Notes: generated by a model not told the origin, from the letters alone. A DNA stretch of 33,311 bases from Verrucomicrobiaceae bacterium (GCA_021298725.1 JAJTDU010000009.1:1-33311), one strand, 5' to 3'; positions 1 through 9,500 are shown, counted from the first letter of the stretch. Numbers and translations are program-made.

Positions 1-43
1 GATAGTATGGCGAAAGGCCATGCGAAAGTAGGACGTTGCCAGA
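1..43 (+). rRNA. rrf: 5S ribosomal RNA, 3' end (partial)
   Basis: The first 43 bases match the 3' third of bacterial 5S rRNA. The helix IV region reads GATAGTATGG..CCATGCGAAAGTAGG and the closing helix I strand ends in GTTGCCAG, as in E. coli GATGGTAGTG..CATGCGAGAGTAGGGAACTGCCAG. The 5' two thirds, and presumably the 23S and 16S genes, lie before the window. An intrinsic terminator follows 8 nt later, which fits the end of an rRNA operon. The exact 3' end is estimated. Confidence 0.9.
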
Positions 44-50
44 TTAAAAT

Positions 51-88
51 ACACCCCGCATCCCAAAAGATGCGGGGTGTCTTCGTTT
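51..88 (+). terminator. Intrinsic terminator of the rRNA operon
   Basis: A perfect 12-bp stem (ACACCCCGCATC / GATGCGGGGTGT) encloses a 6-nt CCAAAA loop. A short T-rich tract (CTTCGTTTAT) follows. Its position just after the 5S rRNA makes it the natural end of the rRNA transcript. Confidence 0.85.
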
Positions 89-120
89 ATAATCTCATCC
101 TCCCCACTCCAACCACCAAC

Positions 121-158
121 CTCCAGCTTCGACTGCTGACTCCAGCTTCGACTGCGCA
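121..158. repeat. Two-copy 19-bp direct repeat in the spacer after 5S
   Basis: The unit CTCCAGCTTCGACTG occurs at 121-135 and again at 140-154, giving a 19-bp period with four divergent bases at the end of each unit. The surrounding spacer (81-259) has no convincing gene. The 75-residue ORF on the track there starts inside the 5S gene and is rejected. Confidence 0.6.
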
Positions 159-259
159 GCCTCACGACTCTACAGCTACAATCGTGCCACCAGCTCCTCG
201 CACTCTGTCTGTGTGCGGCATAGCCTTCCCCTAATTTTCATGATGTCTATTGGAGTCAT

Positions 260-757
260 TCAACGCTCCAGCGACAGTACAAAAATAAGCCGACCATTTT
301 TCCATCTGGGGCCGCCTATGAACAGCGGGCTTCCAGATCGTAACACTGCGTCGCTTTTGACTAACACCTGCTGTTCTCTCCAGACTTGAAGATGGAGTTT
401 GATTCCACCGTTATCGGCTGGTCCATTGGAATCGATTTTCAGAAACATGTCTCGCGAAGGCACTACCCAGGATTCGTATTCACGAAAAATATCCTGCTGA
501 TGTTGGCCTAAAATTTCAAAGTGTTTGAAGGCAAACACTTTGGCTAGACGGGCATTAAACGGCCCGAGATTCGCTGGTGCTTTCTCCTGTGAGCCGGTTA
601 ATTGCGAAGCATCGTCGGTGGCGAAAATGAGCGCTCCCCAGACCTTACCCTCGGTAGCCGGTTTGACGGCAGGAAGCGGCTGTGGAGTAGCCTTTTCCTG
701 TGCGAACAGGCTCGGGACGGGCCACAAAAGCAACAAGGCTGGCAGAAGAGATTTCAT
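260..757 (-). CDS. Exported protein of unknown function
   Basis: This 165-residue protein starts with a clear Sec signal peptide (MKSLLPALLLLWPVPSLFAQ, cleavage probably after FAQ). The mature part begins with a short Pro/Ala stretch and continues as a soluble domain that I do not recognise. The ATG overlaps the stop of the upstream putative anti-sigma gene as ATGA (4 bp). It is therefore almost certainly the third gene of a sigma / anti-sigma / exported-protein operon. The context suggests an envelope protein that works with, or is co-regulated by, the ECF system. No catalytic motif is visible. Confidence 0.8.
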   Translation of the reverse strand: MKSLLPALLLLWPVPSLFAQEKATPQPLPAVKPATEGKVWGALIFATDDASQLTGSQEKAPANLGPFNARLAKVFAFKHFEILGQHQQDIFREYESWVVPSRDMFLKIDSNGPADNGGIKLHLQVWREQQVLVKSDAVLRSGSPLFIGGPRWKNGRLIFVLSLER

Positions 758-1413
758 CCGCGAGGCGTGTTCGTTAGAAATAGCGGATGCCCGACCGCGT
801 CACGTGAAATGACGAGCAGTGGAGAGCCTGTGGCGTCAAAAAGTGTGGTCGTGGCAACTTGCGACTGGTTGTCGCTACTGTGGACACTGAGGCCGGAGAT
901 TTTATGGTCTGCGGGCACGTCTTCCAGGCCATCGAGAATGAGGACGGTCGCATCCGCTTCGATATGGTGATAGGTTCTCGCTTCGACACCGAGCCCTGGC
1001 GTGTAGGAGCTGAGAATCAGGCTGTGACCGCTGCTCGGCGTTTCCGGGCGCATCAAGACGAAGCCAAGTATGGCAAGCGCAACGGCAGCAGCAGTTGCAA
1101 ACCAAGGATGGCGCAGCCACGTGAGGAGTGGCACTGCCAAAGATTGGTTTCCAGACTCCTTTTGGTGGCTCTTATCCAGATCCATCTGAGCGATGCGCAC
1201 TTGAATCTGTGAATTGAAGAAGTCTGAATGTGGAACCTGCATCTCGGCGGGAAGATGCTCGCGGATGCCCGAGCTTAAGGCACGCAGCTCGCCAGCCTCT
1301 TTTGACAGCAAAGGATCGGCCTTGAGCCGGGCTTCAAAAGCGGCGATTTCGCTATCAGTCATCTCGCCATCTAGCCAGCGGATGAGGTCGTGGTCTTCAG
1401 AGGGTGGTTTCAT
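754..1413 (-). CDS. Putative membrane-anchored anti-sigma factor
   Basis: The 219-residue protein has an N-terminal cytoplasmic segment of about 105 residues (HDLIRWLDGEMTDSEIAAFE) that resembles the helical start of anti-sigma proteins binding ECF sigma factors. A single membrane helix follows at about residues 109-126 (WFATAAAVALAILGFVLM), then an extracytoplasmic domain of about 90 residues. There is no HxxxCxxC zinc signature, so it is not a classical ZAS protein. Its ATG lies 17 bp inside the end of the sigma factor gene, and its stop overlaps the next gene by 4 bp, so the three genes look translationally coupled. The role is inferred from topology and position. Confidence 0.75.
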   Translation of the reverse strand: MKPPSEDHDLIRWLDGEMTDSEIAAFEARLKADPLLSKEAGELRALSSGIREHLPAEMQVPHSDFFNSQIQVRIAQMDLDKSHQKESGNQSLAVPLLTWLRHPWFATAAAVALAILGFVLMRPETPSSGHSLILSSYTPGLGVEARTYHHIEADATVLILDGLEDVPADHKISGLSVHSSDNQSQVATTTLFDATGSPLLVISRDAVGHPLFLTNTPRG

Positions 1414-2008
1414 AAACGTCTTTGAGTTGTTCCTGCAGTTTCTTACGGGCGTAAAACAATCGCGACATCACCGTGCCCAGCGAGCAGGGGATAAGTGCGG
1501 AGATTTCTTCATAGGCGAGCCCTTCGACCTCACGTAGTACAATGACCTGCCGGTGTTCAGGTGAAAGTTTGGCGACGGCCTCCTGGATTCGCTGTCCGAG
1601 TTCAGCATTGCGCATGGCGGTGTCGGGGGCGGCATCACCTTTGGGCGTTGCCTCGGCTCCGGCGGCGACGCGATGTTCGGTGCGCTCGTCGTCGAACTCA
1701 CCATCTCCCTGAATCTTCTTCTTCCGGAGCCAGTCGTAAGTCACATTGTGGGCGATGCGGTAGATCCAAGTGTAGAAGGCTGCGTCCTGCTTAAAGTTCG
1801 GGAGGGCGCGCCACGCCTTGATGAAGGCCTCTTGCGCGAGGTCCCAGGCTTCCGTCTCGTTCTGGATCAAATGGTAAGTCATGGCGTAGATCCTCCCCCG
1901 ATACTTTGTCACCAGGGTGTCAAAGGCCCGCGTGTCTCCCGCCTGGCTGCGTTTGACCAAGTCGATGTCGGAGACTTCGCCTGGGTCAGTCGCGGCTGAA
2001 GAGGGCAT
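1397..2008 (-). CDS. ECF-type RNA polymerase sigma factor (RpoE-like)
   Basis: Region 2 is clear early in the protein (DTRAFDTLVTKYRGRIYAM, then DLAQEAFIKAWRALPNFKQ and FYTWIYRIAHNVTYDWLRKK). Region 4 is clear near the C-terminus (LSPEHRQVIVLREVEGLAYE followed by SALIPCSLGTVMSRLFYARK). This is the two-domain layout of extracytoplasmic-function sigma factors. I use the ATG at 2008 (MPSSAATDPG, 203 residues). The longer frame on the track starts with TTG at 2077 and adds 23 residues without family similarity. The gene overlaps the putative anti-sigma gene by 17 bp, so the sigma factor is probably held at the membrane until a signal releases it. Confidence 0.93.
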   Translation of the reverse strand: MPSSAATDPGEVSDIDLVKRSQAGDTRAFDTLVTKYRGRIYAMTYHLIQNETEAWDLAQEAFIKAWRALPNFKQDAAFYTWIYRIAHNVTYDWLRKKKIQGDGEFDDERTEHRVAAGAEATPKGDAAPDTAMRNAELGQRIQEAVAKLSPEHRQVIVLREVEGLAYEEISALIPCSLGTVMSRLFYARKKLQEQLKDVYETTL

Positions 2009-2098
2009 GGCAAAGGAAAGGCGGAGGATGGACGGTCTTGAGCGAAGGAAATTCGAAGCAGAGTCGAATTGGAGCAAAAGAGTGCCCGTGTGTGAAAA

Positions 2099-2590
2099 TC
2101 ACGGGATCTTCAGGCTTTGACCAGGGCGGATCAGGTCATTCTTGAGTCCGTTGGCAGCCTTGAGTTTAGCGATGGTCGTTTTCTTCTTCAAAGCGATGCC
2201 GTAGAGAGTGTCACCCTTTGACACGGCGTAGCGGGAGCCTGAAGAAGACTTCTTGGTCGTGGATTTCGAGGGAGTTGACTTTTTCTTTGTTGGGTTGCTC
2301 GATGCTGTGGTCTTTTTCGTCGTGGGGTCAGACGAGTTGCCTGGCGACGTCTTTTTCGTGGCGTTGAAGGCGTATGGATCGGCTGGCGACTCGAGTTCCA
2401 CTGGCATCGGTGGTTTTTGGTAGGTCGGTGTCGAACTCGACGCGTAGCCGCTTTGGCCTGGATACGGATTGTAGTGGCCATCGTTGCCGTAGTTCGAGGC
2501 GTAGGGGTCGCTGCTAGTGGATTTCGTGTTTTCGCATGAAGCGAGCACGAGGCAGATGGTGGAAAGCACGAGCGTGCGGAGGGCGGTCAT
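2099..2590 (-). CDS. LysM-domain lipoprotein
   Basis: From the ATG at 2590 the product (163 residues) begins with a lipoprotein signal MTALRTLVLSTICLVLASC. The lipobox is L-A-S-C, so Cys19 would be lipidated. A low-complexity linker rich in Thr, Lys, Ser and Pro follows, with repeated TKK/TTKK motifs. A single C-terminal LysM domain (YAVSKGDTLYGIALKKKTT ... LIRPGQSLKIP) should bind peptidoglycan. The track ORF extends 81 residues further upstream, but that part would bury the signal peptide and is rejected. The likely role is to tether the outer membrane or envelope to the cell wall. It is followed 90 bp later by the sigma factor gene on the same strand. Confidence 0.9.
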   Translation of the reverse strand: MTALRTLVLSTICLVLASCENTKSTSSDPYASNYGNDGHYNPYPGQSGYASSSTPTYQKPPMPVELESPADPYAFNATKKTSPGNSSDPTTKKTTASSNPTKKKSTPSKSTTKKSSSGSRYAVSKGDTLYGIALKKKTTIAKLKAANGLKNDLIRPGQSLKIP

Positions 2591-2816
2591 GAGGTGGAGG
2601 TAGTGCGGTTTTCCAACCGGAGGATGCAATGACATCGCACTAATGAAATCGGACACATCCTTTTCAATGCTTAATTTGCCGCCACCCGATCTGGCTAGCA
2701 ATTCTGCCACATCCTGGAAATAGCACTCTGTGAATCGCGTTTTGCCATCACTGGCAAATCTCCCGACACAAACCTTGCCAATTCGTCCGCCATTCCCTAG
2801 CTTGTGGTCCCACCCC

Positions 2817-3668
2817 ATGAAAATCGGCTTCAACCTCCTTCTCTACACCGGCCACGTCACCGAGGCGAACTACTCAGTCATCGAAAAACTCAAGGCCACC
2901 GGCTATGATGGCGTTGAGGTTCCGATTTTTGATGTCAGCAATCCTGCACATTTCAAAGGCATCGGCCAAGTGCTCAAGGACAACGGCCTGGAATGCACCG
3001 CCGTCACTGTGCTGCCGGATGAAGCCCATAACGCCATCAGCCCCCTCGCCAGCAATCGCCAGGGAGCCATCGATCACCTCAAACGTGTCCTCGAATGCGC
3101 TCACAACGCTGGTGTACAGACCCTTTGTGGTCCCTATTACCAGGTGCTCGGCCAGTTCACCGGTGCTTTTCCTTCCGAAGCAGAACTTGCAGGCGCTGCC
3201 GAGGTCCATCGTGCCATTGCTCCCGTGGCCGAAGCCGCAGGTGTGAAATGCGCCATCGAAGCTCTCAACCGCTTTGAGGCTCACCTCCTCAATACCATGG
3301 AGCAGGCCGCCGCTTATGTGAAGCGCGTCGATCACCCGAACTTCGGCACCATGTACGACACCTTCCACGCAAACATCGAGGAGAAGAACCCATTCGCCGC
3401 GATCGACACGGTGTTTGCTACCGGTAAGCTTAACCACGTGCACATCTCCGAAAACGACCGTGGCACACCCGGTCGCGGCCACATCAACATCACCGAGCAG
3501 ATCAAGCACCTCAAAAAAATCGGCTACGACGGCTGGATGACCATCGAGGCATTTGGCAGTGCTCTGCCAGATCTTGCCGCCGCCACTCGCGTCTGGCGCG
3601 ATTTCTTCCCCAGCACCGAGCAAGTTTACACTGAAGGCTACGCGCTCATCAAAAACGCGCTGGCTTGA
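2817..3668 (+). CDS. Sugar isomerase/epimerase, D-tagatose/psicose 3-epimerase-like TIM barrel
   Basis: This is a 283-residue AP-endonuclease-2/xylose-isomerase-like TIM barrel. The four metal ligands of the ketose 3-epimerase family are all present in order: Glu in AIEALNRFE (about 147), Asp in MYDTFHAN (about 180), His in HVHISENDRGTPGRGH (about 207) and Glu in WMTIEAFG (about 243). The ATG at 2817 (MKIGFNLLLY) fits the family start exactly; the track adds 29 unrelated residues. The protein has no signal peptide, so it acts in the cytoplasm. It lies 26 bp before a Tat-exported oxidoreductase, which suggests a shared sugar pathway. Exact substrate specificity cannot be read from the sequence. 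Confidence 0.9.
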   Translation: MKIGFNLLLYTGHVTEANYSVIEKLKATGYDGVEVPIFDVSNPAHFKGIGQVLKDNGLECTAVTVLPDEAHNAISPLASNRQGAIDHLKRVLECAHNAGVQTLCGPYYQVLGQFTGAFPSEAELAGAAEVHRAIAPVAEAAGVKCAIEALNRFEAHLLNTMEQAAAYVKRVDHPNFGTMYDTFHANIEEKNPFAAIDTVFATGKLNHVHISENDRGTPGRGHINITEQIKHLKKIGYDGWMTIEAFGSALPDLAAATRVWRDFFPSTEQVYTEGYALIKNALA

Positions 3669-3694
3669 TGCAACGTCCAACACCCATTCCATCC

Positions 3695-5101
3695 ATGAAC
3701 ACACCGACCACCACACCCGCAGCGGCCACCTCACGCCGCCAGTTTATCGGCACTACTGCCGCCGCCAGCGCCCTCACCGTCGCCCAATCCGCCTGGGCCG
3801 CAGGCAGCGATGAAATCAAAGTCGGCCTTATTGGCTGCGGCGGTCGCGGCACTGGTGCGGCCAGCCAGGCACTCAGCACCAACCAACCAGGCGTCACGCT
3901 CCACGCCGTCGCCGATGCATTCAAAGAAAAAGCCGATGGCGCTCTCAGCAACCTGCGAAACAAGTCTGCGGCAGTCGCGGAGAAGGTGAAGGTCGATGAC
4001 TCCCGCATCTTCGCCGGTCCAGATGCCTATCAGAAGGTCATCGAAAGCTGCGACGTCGTCATCCTGACCACGCCTCCCGGCTTCCGTCCGTATCATTTCG
4101 AAGCCGCTGTGAACGCTGGCAAACACATCTTCATGGAAAAGCCCGTTGCTGTCGATGCCCCCGGCGTGCGCAAGGTGCTCGAAATGGCCAAGGTCGCTGA
4201 CGAAAAGAACCTCAAAGTCGTCGTCGGCCTTCAGCGTCGCTACCAGAACTGCTACAAAGATGCTCTCACCCAGGTGAAAGAGCAGGGCATCATCGGCGAC
4301 ATCACCGGCGGCCAAGTTTACTGGAACGGTGGTGGCATCTGGTTCCGCGACAAGCGCCCCGATCAGTCCGAGCTCATGTACCAGATCAACAATTGGTACT
4401 TCTTCACTTGGCTCTGTGGCGATCATATCAACGAGCAGCACATCCACAACATCGACGTCGCCAACTGGTTCATCGGTGGTCATCCCGTCAGTGCCCAGGG
4501 CATGGGCGGTCGCATGCAGCGTGTGGACAAAAAGTTCGCTCAAATTTACGACCACCACTACGTCGAGTACACCTATGAAAACGGGGTTCGCATCAACAGC
4601 CAGTGCCGCCATCAGTCTGGCGTCTCCAACGCCGTGCGCGAGGAGTTCACCGGCACCAAAGGAAAGATCTACCTCGACAACAGCGGTCGCTGCTACGCCA
4701 ACAATCACAAAGGCGAAACCATCTGGAAATATCGCCCTGGCGGCAAAGACATCGGCGATGCCAAGGGCAAAGCTGCCAAACGCCTCGATCCCGATCCGTA
4801 TCAGACCGAGCACGATACCCTTCAGGCTGCCATTCGTGAAAACAAGCCGCTCAACAACGCCTACTACGGTGCCGAGAGCACCATGACCGCCATCATGGGC
4901 CGCATGGCCACCTACTCCGGCAAGGAATTGAAGTGGGATGAAGTCATGAACTCCAAAGTTCAGCACATGCCCAACATCATCTCCCTTGAGTCCGAGCCAC
5001 CCGTCAAACCAGACGCTGAAGGGCGCTACCCGGTCGCCATCCCAGGCTTTGCGGCCAAAGATTACGCGCAGCTCGGCCTCCAGGCCGTGGAGATCGTCTA
5101 A
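3695..5101 (+). CDS. Tat-exported Gfo/Idh/MocA family oxidoreductase
   Basis: The N-terminus from the ATG at 3695 carries a twin-arginine signal (TSRRQFIGTTAAASALTVAQ, cleavage near AWA). A Rossmann fold follows with the dinucleotide motif KVGLIGCGGRGTGA. The family EKP signature is intact (GKHIFMEKPVAVDAPGVRKV). The C-terminal half contains a motif common in exported members (CGDHINEQHIHNIDVANW), whose histidines are likely in the active site. These enzymes use NAD(P) and usually oxidise or reduce a sugar carbon. Export by Tat fits a protein folded with its cofactor in the cytoplasm. Earlier starts at 3665 (TTG) and 3668 only lengthen the signal region. A strong terminator follows at 5127-5160. 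Confidence 0.92.
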   Translation: MNTPTTTPAAATSRRQFIGTTAAASALTVAQSAWAAGSDEIKVGLIGCGGRGTGAASQALSTNQPGVTLHAVADAFKEKADGALSNLRNKSAAVAEKVKVDDSRIFAGPDAYQKVIESCDVVILTTPPGFRPYHFEAAVNAGKHIFMEKPVAVDAPGVRKVLEMAKVADEKNLKVVVGLQRRYQNCYKDALTQVKEQGIIGDITGGQVYWNGGGIWFRDKRPDQSELMYQINNWYFFTWLCGDHINEQHIHNIDVANWFIGGHPVSAQGMGGRMQRVDKKFAQIYDHHYVEYTYENGVRINSQCRHQSGVSNAVREEFTGTKGKIYLDNSGRCYANNHKGETIWKYRPGGKDIGDAKGKAAKRLDPDPYQTEHDTLQAAIRENKPLNNAYYGAESTMTAIMGRMATYSGKELKWDEVMNSKVQHMPNIISLESEPPVKPDAEGRYPVAIPGFAAKDYAQLGLQAVEIV

Positions 5102-5126
5102 CGCTCGTTTACACCTGCCTCTCATC

Positions 5127-5160
5127 AGCCCCGGTCGCAGTCATGCGCCGGGGCTTTTTT
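5127..5160 (+). terminator. Intrinsic terminator after the Gfo/Idh/MocA gene
   Basis: The 8-bp GC-rich stem AGCCCCGG / CCGGGGCT has a 13-nt loop and runs straight into six T residues. It sits 26 bp past the stop codon of the oxidoreductase gene. A GTAG-led palindrome begins at the very next base. Confidence 0.85.
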
Positions 5161-5184
5161 GTAGCTTCGATGGTCCATCGAAGC
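5161..5184 (+). repeat. REP-like palindrome with GTAG foot (element A)
   Basis: GTAG is followed by a perfect palindrome GCTTCGATGG-T-CCATCGAAGC (5164-5184), with the last G of GTAG as the first stem base. It starts right after the T-tract of the preceding terminator. The GTAG foot and the CGA...TCG stem base are shared with the elements at 6484, 13864 and 27739, while the inner stem differs. Confidence 0.65.
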
Positions 5185-5346
5185 ACCCCTGCCGACAAAA
5201 GCGAAACCCGCCTGCTTACCATCACGTCAAATCAGTGCTCAAACGTCTGGTTTTCGGGGGGATTCCGTGTGTTCCGTCGGCCAATTTGAATCACACGACC
5301 AAACCTCTTGCCAATCCGGCCTTCCATTCGCTACAACCACCGCGTC

Positions 5347-6372
5347 ATGAACTCCAACCGCCGCACCTTCCTCACCAGCTTCGCTGTCTCTGCTGCCACC
5401 ACGACCATGTTCGCCCGTGATTGGAGCGGTCAGACACCCGAACGCTACCCTGATCCCGACGTCATCGCGCTTGATCCCGCTTTTGAAAAACTCATCCAAG
5501 GCAACGCGCCGATCCGCCGCCTTCACACTGGCATGCTCTGGGCTGAAGGCCCTGCCTGGAACGGCAGCGGCAGCTACCTCGTCTGGAGCGACATCCCGAA
5601 CAACGTCCAGATGCGCTACCTGCCTGAGGACGGCCATGTCTCCGTCATGCGCAATAACGCCAACAATAGCAACGGCAACACCTTCGATCATCACGGTCGC
5701 CAGATCTCCTGCGAGCATGCGACTCGTCGTGTGGTGCGCTATGAGCTCGACGGCAAGATCACCATCCTGGCCGAAACCTTCGATGGTAAGCCTTTCAATG
5801 CCCCGAATGACGCAGTGGTGCATCCTGATGGTGGCATCTGGTTCACCGATCCTGGCTATGGCAGCATGATGGACTACGAGGGAAACAAAGGTGAGCTACT
5901 CCTCAAAGAAGCCGTCTATCGCATCGATCCCAGCGGCGAGATCACCAAAGTCACCGAGGATTTGACCAAACCCAACGGACTCTGCTTCTCACCCGACTAC
6001 CAGAAGCTCTACATCGTCGATACCGGCGCACCAAAAAACATTCGCGTTTATGACGTGGACGGTTCCAACCTGAAGAACGGCAAGGTTTTCGCCACGAACA
6101 AAGGCCAACTCGCTGACCCCAAGAGCAAGGGCAACTCCGACGGCATCCGCTGTGACATCGAAGGCAATATTTGGGCAAGCGCTGGCTGGATCGGTGATGG
6201 CTACGATGGCGTCCACGTCTTCAATCCCGAGGGCAAGCTCATCGGCTTCATCAAGCTGCCCGAAACCGCCAGCAACCTCTGCTTCGGCGGCCCCAAACGA
6301 AACCGCCTCTTCATCACCGCCAGTCAGAGCCTCTACTCGCTGTATGTGAACACACGCGGTGCACATCATTAG
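5347..6372 (+). CDS. Exported SMP-30/gluconolactonase-like lactonase
   Basis: The 341-residue product begins with a Tat-type signal (NRRTFLTSFAVSAATTTMFA). A six-bladed beta-propeller of the SMP-30/gluconolactonase/LRE family follows. Expected metal-site segments are present: Glu in GMLWAEGPAWN, Asn in NAPNDAVVHPDGGIWFTDP, Asn in KPNGLCFSPDYQKLYIVD and Asp in NSDGIRCDIEGNIW. The ATG at 5347 gives the signal peptide directly; the track start adds 13 residues. The enzyme should hydrolyse a sugar lactone in the periplasm. That is the logical step after an exported sugar dehydrogenase such as the preceding gene, although a terminator between them suggests separate transcription. Confidence 0.9.
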   Translation: MNSNRRTFLTSFAVSAATTTMFARDWSGQTPERYPDPDVIALDPAFEKLIQGNAPIRRLHTGMLWAEGPAWNGSGSYLVWSDIPNNVQMRYLPEDGHVSVMRNNANNSNGNTFDHHGRQISCEHATRRVVRYELDGKITILAETFDGKPFNAPNDAVVHPDGGIWFTDPGYGSMMDYEGNKGELLLKEAVYRIDPSGEITKVTEDLTKPNGLCFSPDYQKLYIVDTGAPKNIRVYDVDGSNLKNGKVFATNKGQLADPKSKGNSDGIRCDIEGNIWASAGWIGDGYDGVHVFNPEGKLIGFIKLPETASNLCFGGPKRNRLFITASQSLYSLYVNTRGAHH

Positions 6373-6483
6373 AGCTCGGCGGCGGCGATAGCTCTCGCCC
6401 AGGTTACAGAAGGTTTTTTTACCGATGACGTGTTCGTCCACCCTGCGCTTGGAGTTGATGGCTCGGTTGATCGCCCTCGTTCG

Positions 6484-6508
6484 GAACGAGTTGGGAAACT
6501 CGTTCTAC
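6484..6508 (-). repeat. REP-like palindrome with GTAG foot on a stop codon (element B)
   Basis: Read on the minus strand the element is GTAG followed by GAACGAGTT/AACTCGTTC arms around a 4-nt loop. The TAG of GTAG is the stop codon of the PVC dehydrogenase gene (cta at 6505-6507 on the plus strand). It belongs to the same style of element as those at 5161, 13864 and 27739. Confidence 0.7.
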
Positions 6509-9500
6509 TTCTTCAGCAAATACGCAAAGAAGTCCTTCAAGTCGGCGTCGCTCATTCCTGCTGTCAGGCCTTCTGGCATCAGGGAGATCGGTGACGCCTC
6601 CATTGTCTCGATGTCGGCCTGTTTCATGGCGGTTTTGTTGTTGGCCATGTCTTTGATGACGATGCCATTCGCGTCCTGGGCGTCCATGAGGCCAGTGAGG
6701 ACTTGGCCGCCTTTGGTTTTCACGATGTAGGCTCCGAATCCCTCGCGGATTTCGAGGCTGGGATTGAAAATGTTGTCGAGCCAGAAGTCCACGTTGGCAC
6801 GGTCATAGCCAGTGAGTTCAGGGCCGATGGCTCCGCCTTCGCCAAAGAGCTTGTGGCAGGCAAAACAACGCGCCATGAACTGAATCTTGCCCTTCTCCGC
6901 ATCGCCAAGACCGGTTTTGAGCACGGCTTTGATGCGCTCGGCTTCGCGTTTCTTCTCCGGCGTGGGTCCGGTGGCGAGGAGTCCCTTCCAGTGCTTTTCG
7001 ATGCTGGCATCAATGTCGGCATCTTGGTGGAGACTGAGCTGACGGACGATGTCGATGGTGAAATGCTTCACGGGCACTTTCCATTCGTTGACGAAGTTCA
7101 TCAGGATCTGCGCCCACTCCTTGCGACCGGCCATGACGCGCAGTGCGTCCTCGCGCAGGGCTTTATCTCCGGCGATTTGGCCTTCCCAACCGAGTAGGAG
7201 GGCCTCGGGGAGGCGTTTGTCATCAAACTTGGCTGCAGCCTGCAACATGCCGCGTTTGAGGCTCGGAGCCGTGCTGGACTTCAAAATGCCTACCATGGGC
7301 ATTACGGCCTCTTGCTTGCCCAGTTCCGCCAAAGTCTTCGCGATGGCAATTCGGGCCGTATTGGTCGCTTTGGCGTCAGAAAGCAGTTTCAGAGCCTTCG
7401 CGAGCGCATCCGCGTTTCCGCTGCGCAGCGCGAGCGTGAGGTCGCCGCCGCTTTGCTTCGCCATGTAGTCGTTTAGAGCCTTGGTGAGCGAATCCGGTAG
7501 TTTCGGCATCTCCGCGCCTTCAAACGCTGCGGCGATGCCTGCGATGAATTTGCCGCGAAGGGCTTCGTCATTCGTGAGAGCGAGCAAGTCGGCGCAAGAG
7601 TTGAGGTTTTCTTCGCCACCCGCCAGTGCAAAGCGTTTCGCGAGCTTTTCGGCGAGGTGGTCGCGGAAGAGTTTGGTCTTCAAGAAGTCTAAATGGGTCT
7701 TCAGGTAATGAAAAACGGCCTCGCGTTCCTTTTCGGCCTTCGATTCAAGCGCCCACCAAGCGAGAAGAGGAAGATGGCCGCTTTCATCCTCGGCATCGCC
7801 GCTTTGAAGCCTTGGCAGAGCCAAAACAGCAGGCAGTCGTTTCGCTGTGGCGAGGAGTTGCGCACGGACTTCGGGGTGGGTTTCACCATGAAGGTTATCC
7901 AGCGAGCAAAATGACAGTCCGTCTGCGTCTCCAACCATTTTGACGGCCCAACGGCGCAGATACGGGTCCTTGCTGTGAATCGCTTTCTCTTGGGCAGCGT
8001 AGCGAAGGTCTTGAACGGATTTGTTTTGACCTTCCAAGCTGTGATCCAGCATATCCAAGGCCCAGAGCGCTTCCAATCCATGGGGTCCGTCTAGCATGTC
8101 CGATAGCTTGGGAGCTAGCTCCGCTTGCTTCCCCCAAGCAATCTCCAGCACCGCCTGCTTCCTGAACCACTCGTTTTGATGACTGAGATAGCCGAGTAAC
8201 TCCTCGCCACTCGCTTTGCTCAAATCAAACGGCTTCAACCTCGGCGCACCGCTCGCTGGCCTCACGCGGTAGATGCGGCCGCTGGTTTTGTGCCAGTCAT
8301 CGACGGGACTCACGTGGCTGAGGCGGGTGTCATACCAGTCGGCCATGTAGAAACCGCCGTCGGGGCCGACGCCGGCCCAGACGGGGCGGAACCAGCGGTC
8401 TTTGGTGGTGATGAGTTGCTCTTCGTCCTTGGTGTGGAAGGTGGAGCCATCGGGGAGGCGCTCGCTGACATAGACGAGGTTGTGCAGGGCATTCGGCGCG
8501 ATGATTTTGCCCTCGTAGGCGCTACCGAGCAGGCCGCCTTCGTAAATCGTGAAGGCTTGAGGGAAGCGTTTGTTATCGCCTTCGTGCTTCATGTGCTCGA
8601 ACCAGCCGAAGGCATACGGATTGGTGAGCGGGCCGTGCTTGCCCCAGCCTTTGATGCCGTAGCTGCCCTGCTCGTAGTGCATGCCGCGGGTGGCGCCGTT
8701 GGTGCCGGAGAAGAGGCGGCCTTTGCTGTCAAAGTCGAGGCTGAAGGTGTTGCCGCCGCCTTCAGCATAGATTTCGAAAACTTTGCGCTTCGGATGGTAG
8801 CGCCAGATGCACTGGCCTTCCCATTTCACGTTCTTCGTGTTCGCGCTGCTGACGTTGCCGGTGGTGGTGCTGCCGTTGGCTCCGTAAAGCCAGCCGTCCA
8901 TGCCCCATTGCAGGCTGGTGGCGACGCTGTGTGTGTCTTCGAGGCCGAAGCCGCTGAGCTCGACCTCGGGATCGCCATCCGGTTTGGCATCGAAATCGGC
9001 ATCGGGATAGCTCAGGAGGTAAGGCGGATTCAGCACCCAGATGCGACCCATGCCGTGCAACGCGGCGCTGGCGATGTTGAGGCCGGTGATGACGTCTTCA
9101 TGCTTGTCGAAAAAGCCATCGCCATCGGTGTCTTCGAAGACGGTGATCTTGTCCGCGCCTTTTTCGCCACGTGGAGGTGGGAGCGGCACTTTGTCGAACT
9201 TCGCGCGGAGGTGCTGATCGTAGCTGACGATCTTCAAACCGGCAGGAAATTGATATTGGCGATACTGCGTGACCCACATGCGGCCTTTCGAGTCCCAGCT
9301 CACATAAAGTGGCTGCTCGACGACTGGCTCGGATGCCATGAGGTCGATGGCGACATCGCTGCGAGTTTTGAAGAGCTTCAATGCGTCCTGCGGCGCGGTG
9401 GGTGGGGTGTCATCGCGCATGACGCCGCGTCCGGGGCGGGTCTCCATGATCTTTTTCACTGCTTCGTTGCCGGCAATGTCATCCGCTTTGGGATTGGGGT

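Noticed and set aside
7-234. 75-residue ORF at the start of the window
   Set aside because: It begins inside the 5S rRNA gene, reads through its terminator and has no protein-like features.
2591-2833. N-terminal extension of the LysM lipoprotein and an N-terminal extension of the epimerase
   Set aside because: Both extensions lie in the divergent spacer; the lipobox signal and the TIM-barrel start define the true starts at 2590 and 2817.
3731-5125. 464-residue minus-strand ORF opposite the Gfo/Idh/MocA gene
   Set aside because: It is an antisense shadow with Val/Ala/Asp-rich non-protein-like composition; the plus-strand frame has clear family motifs and a Tat signal.
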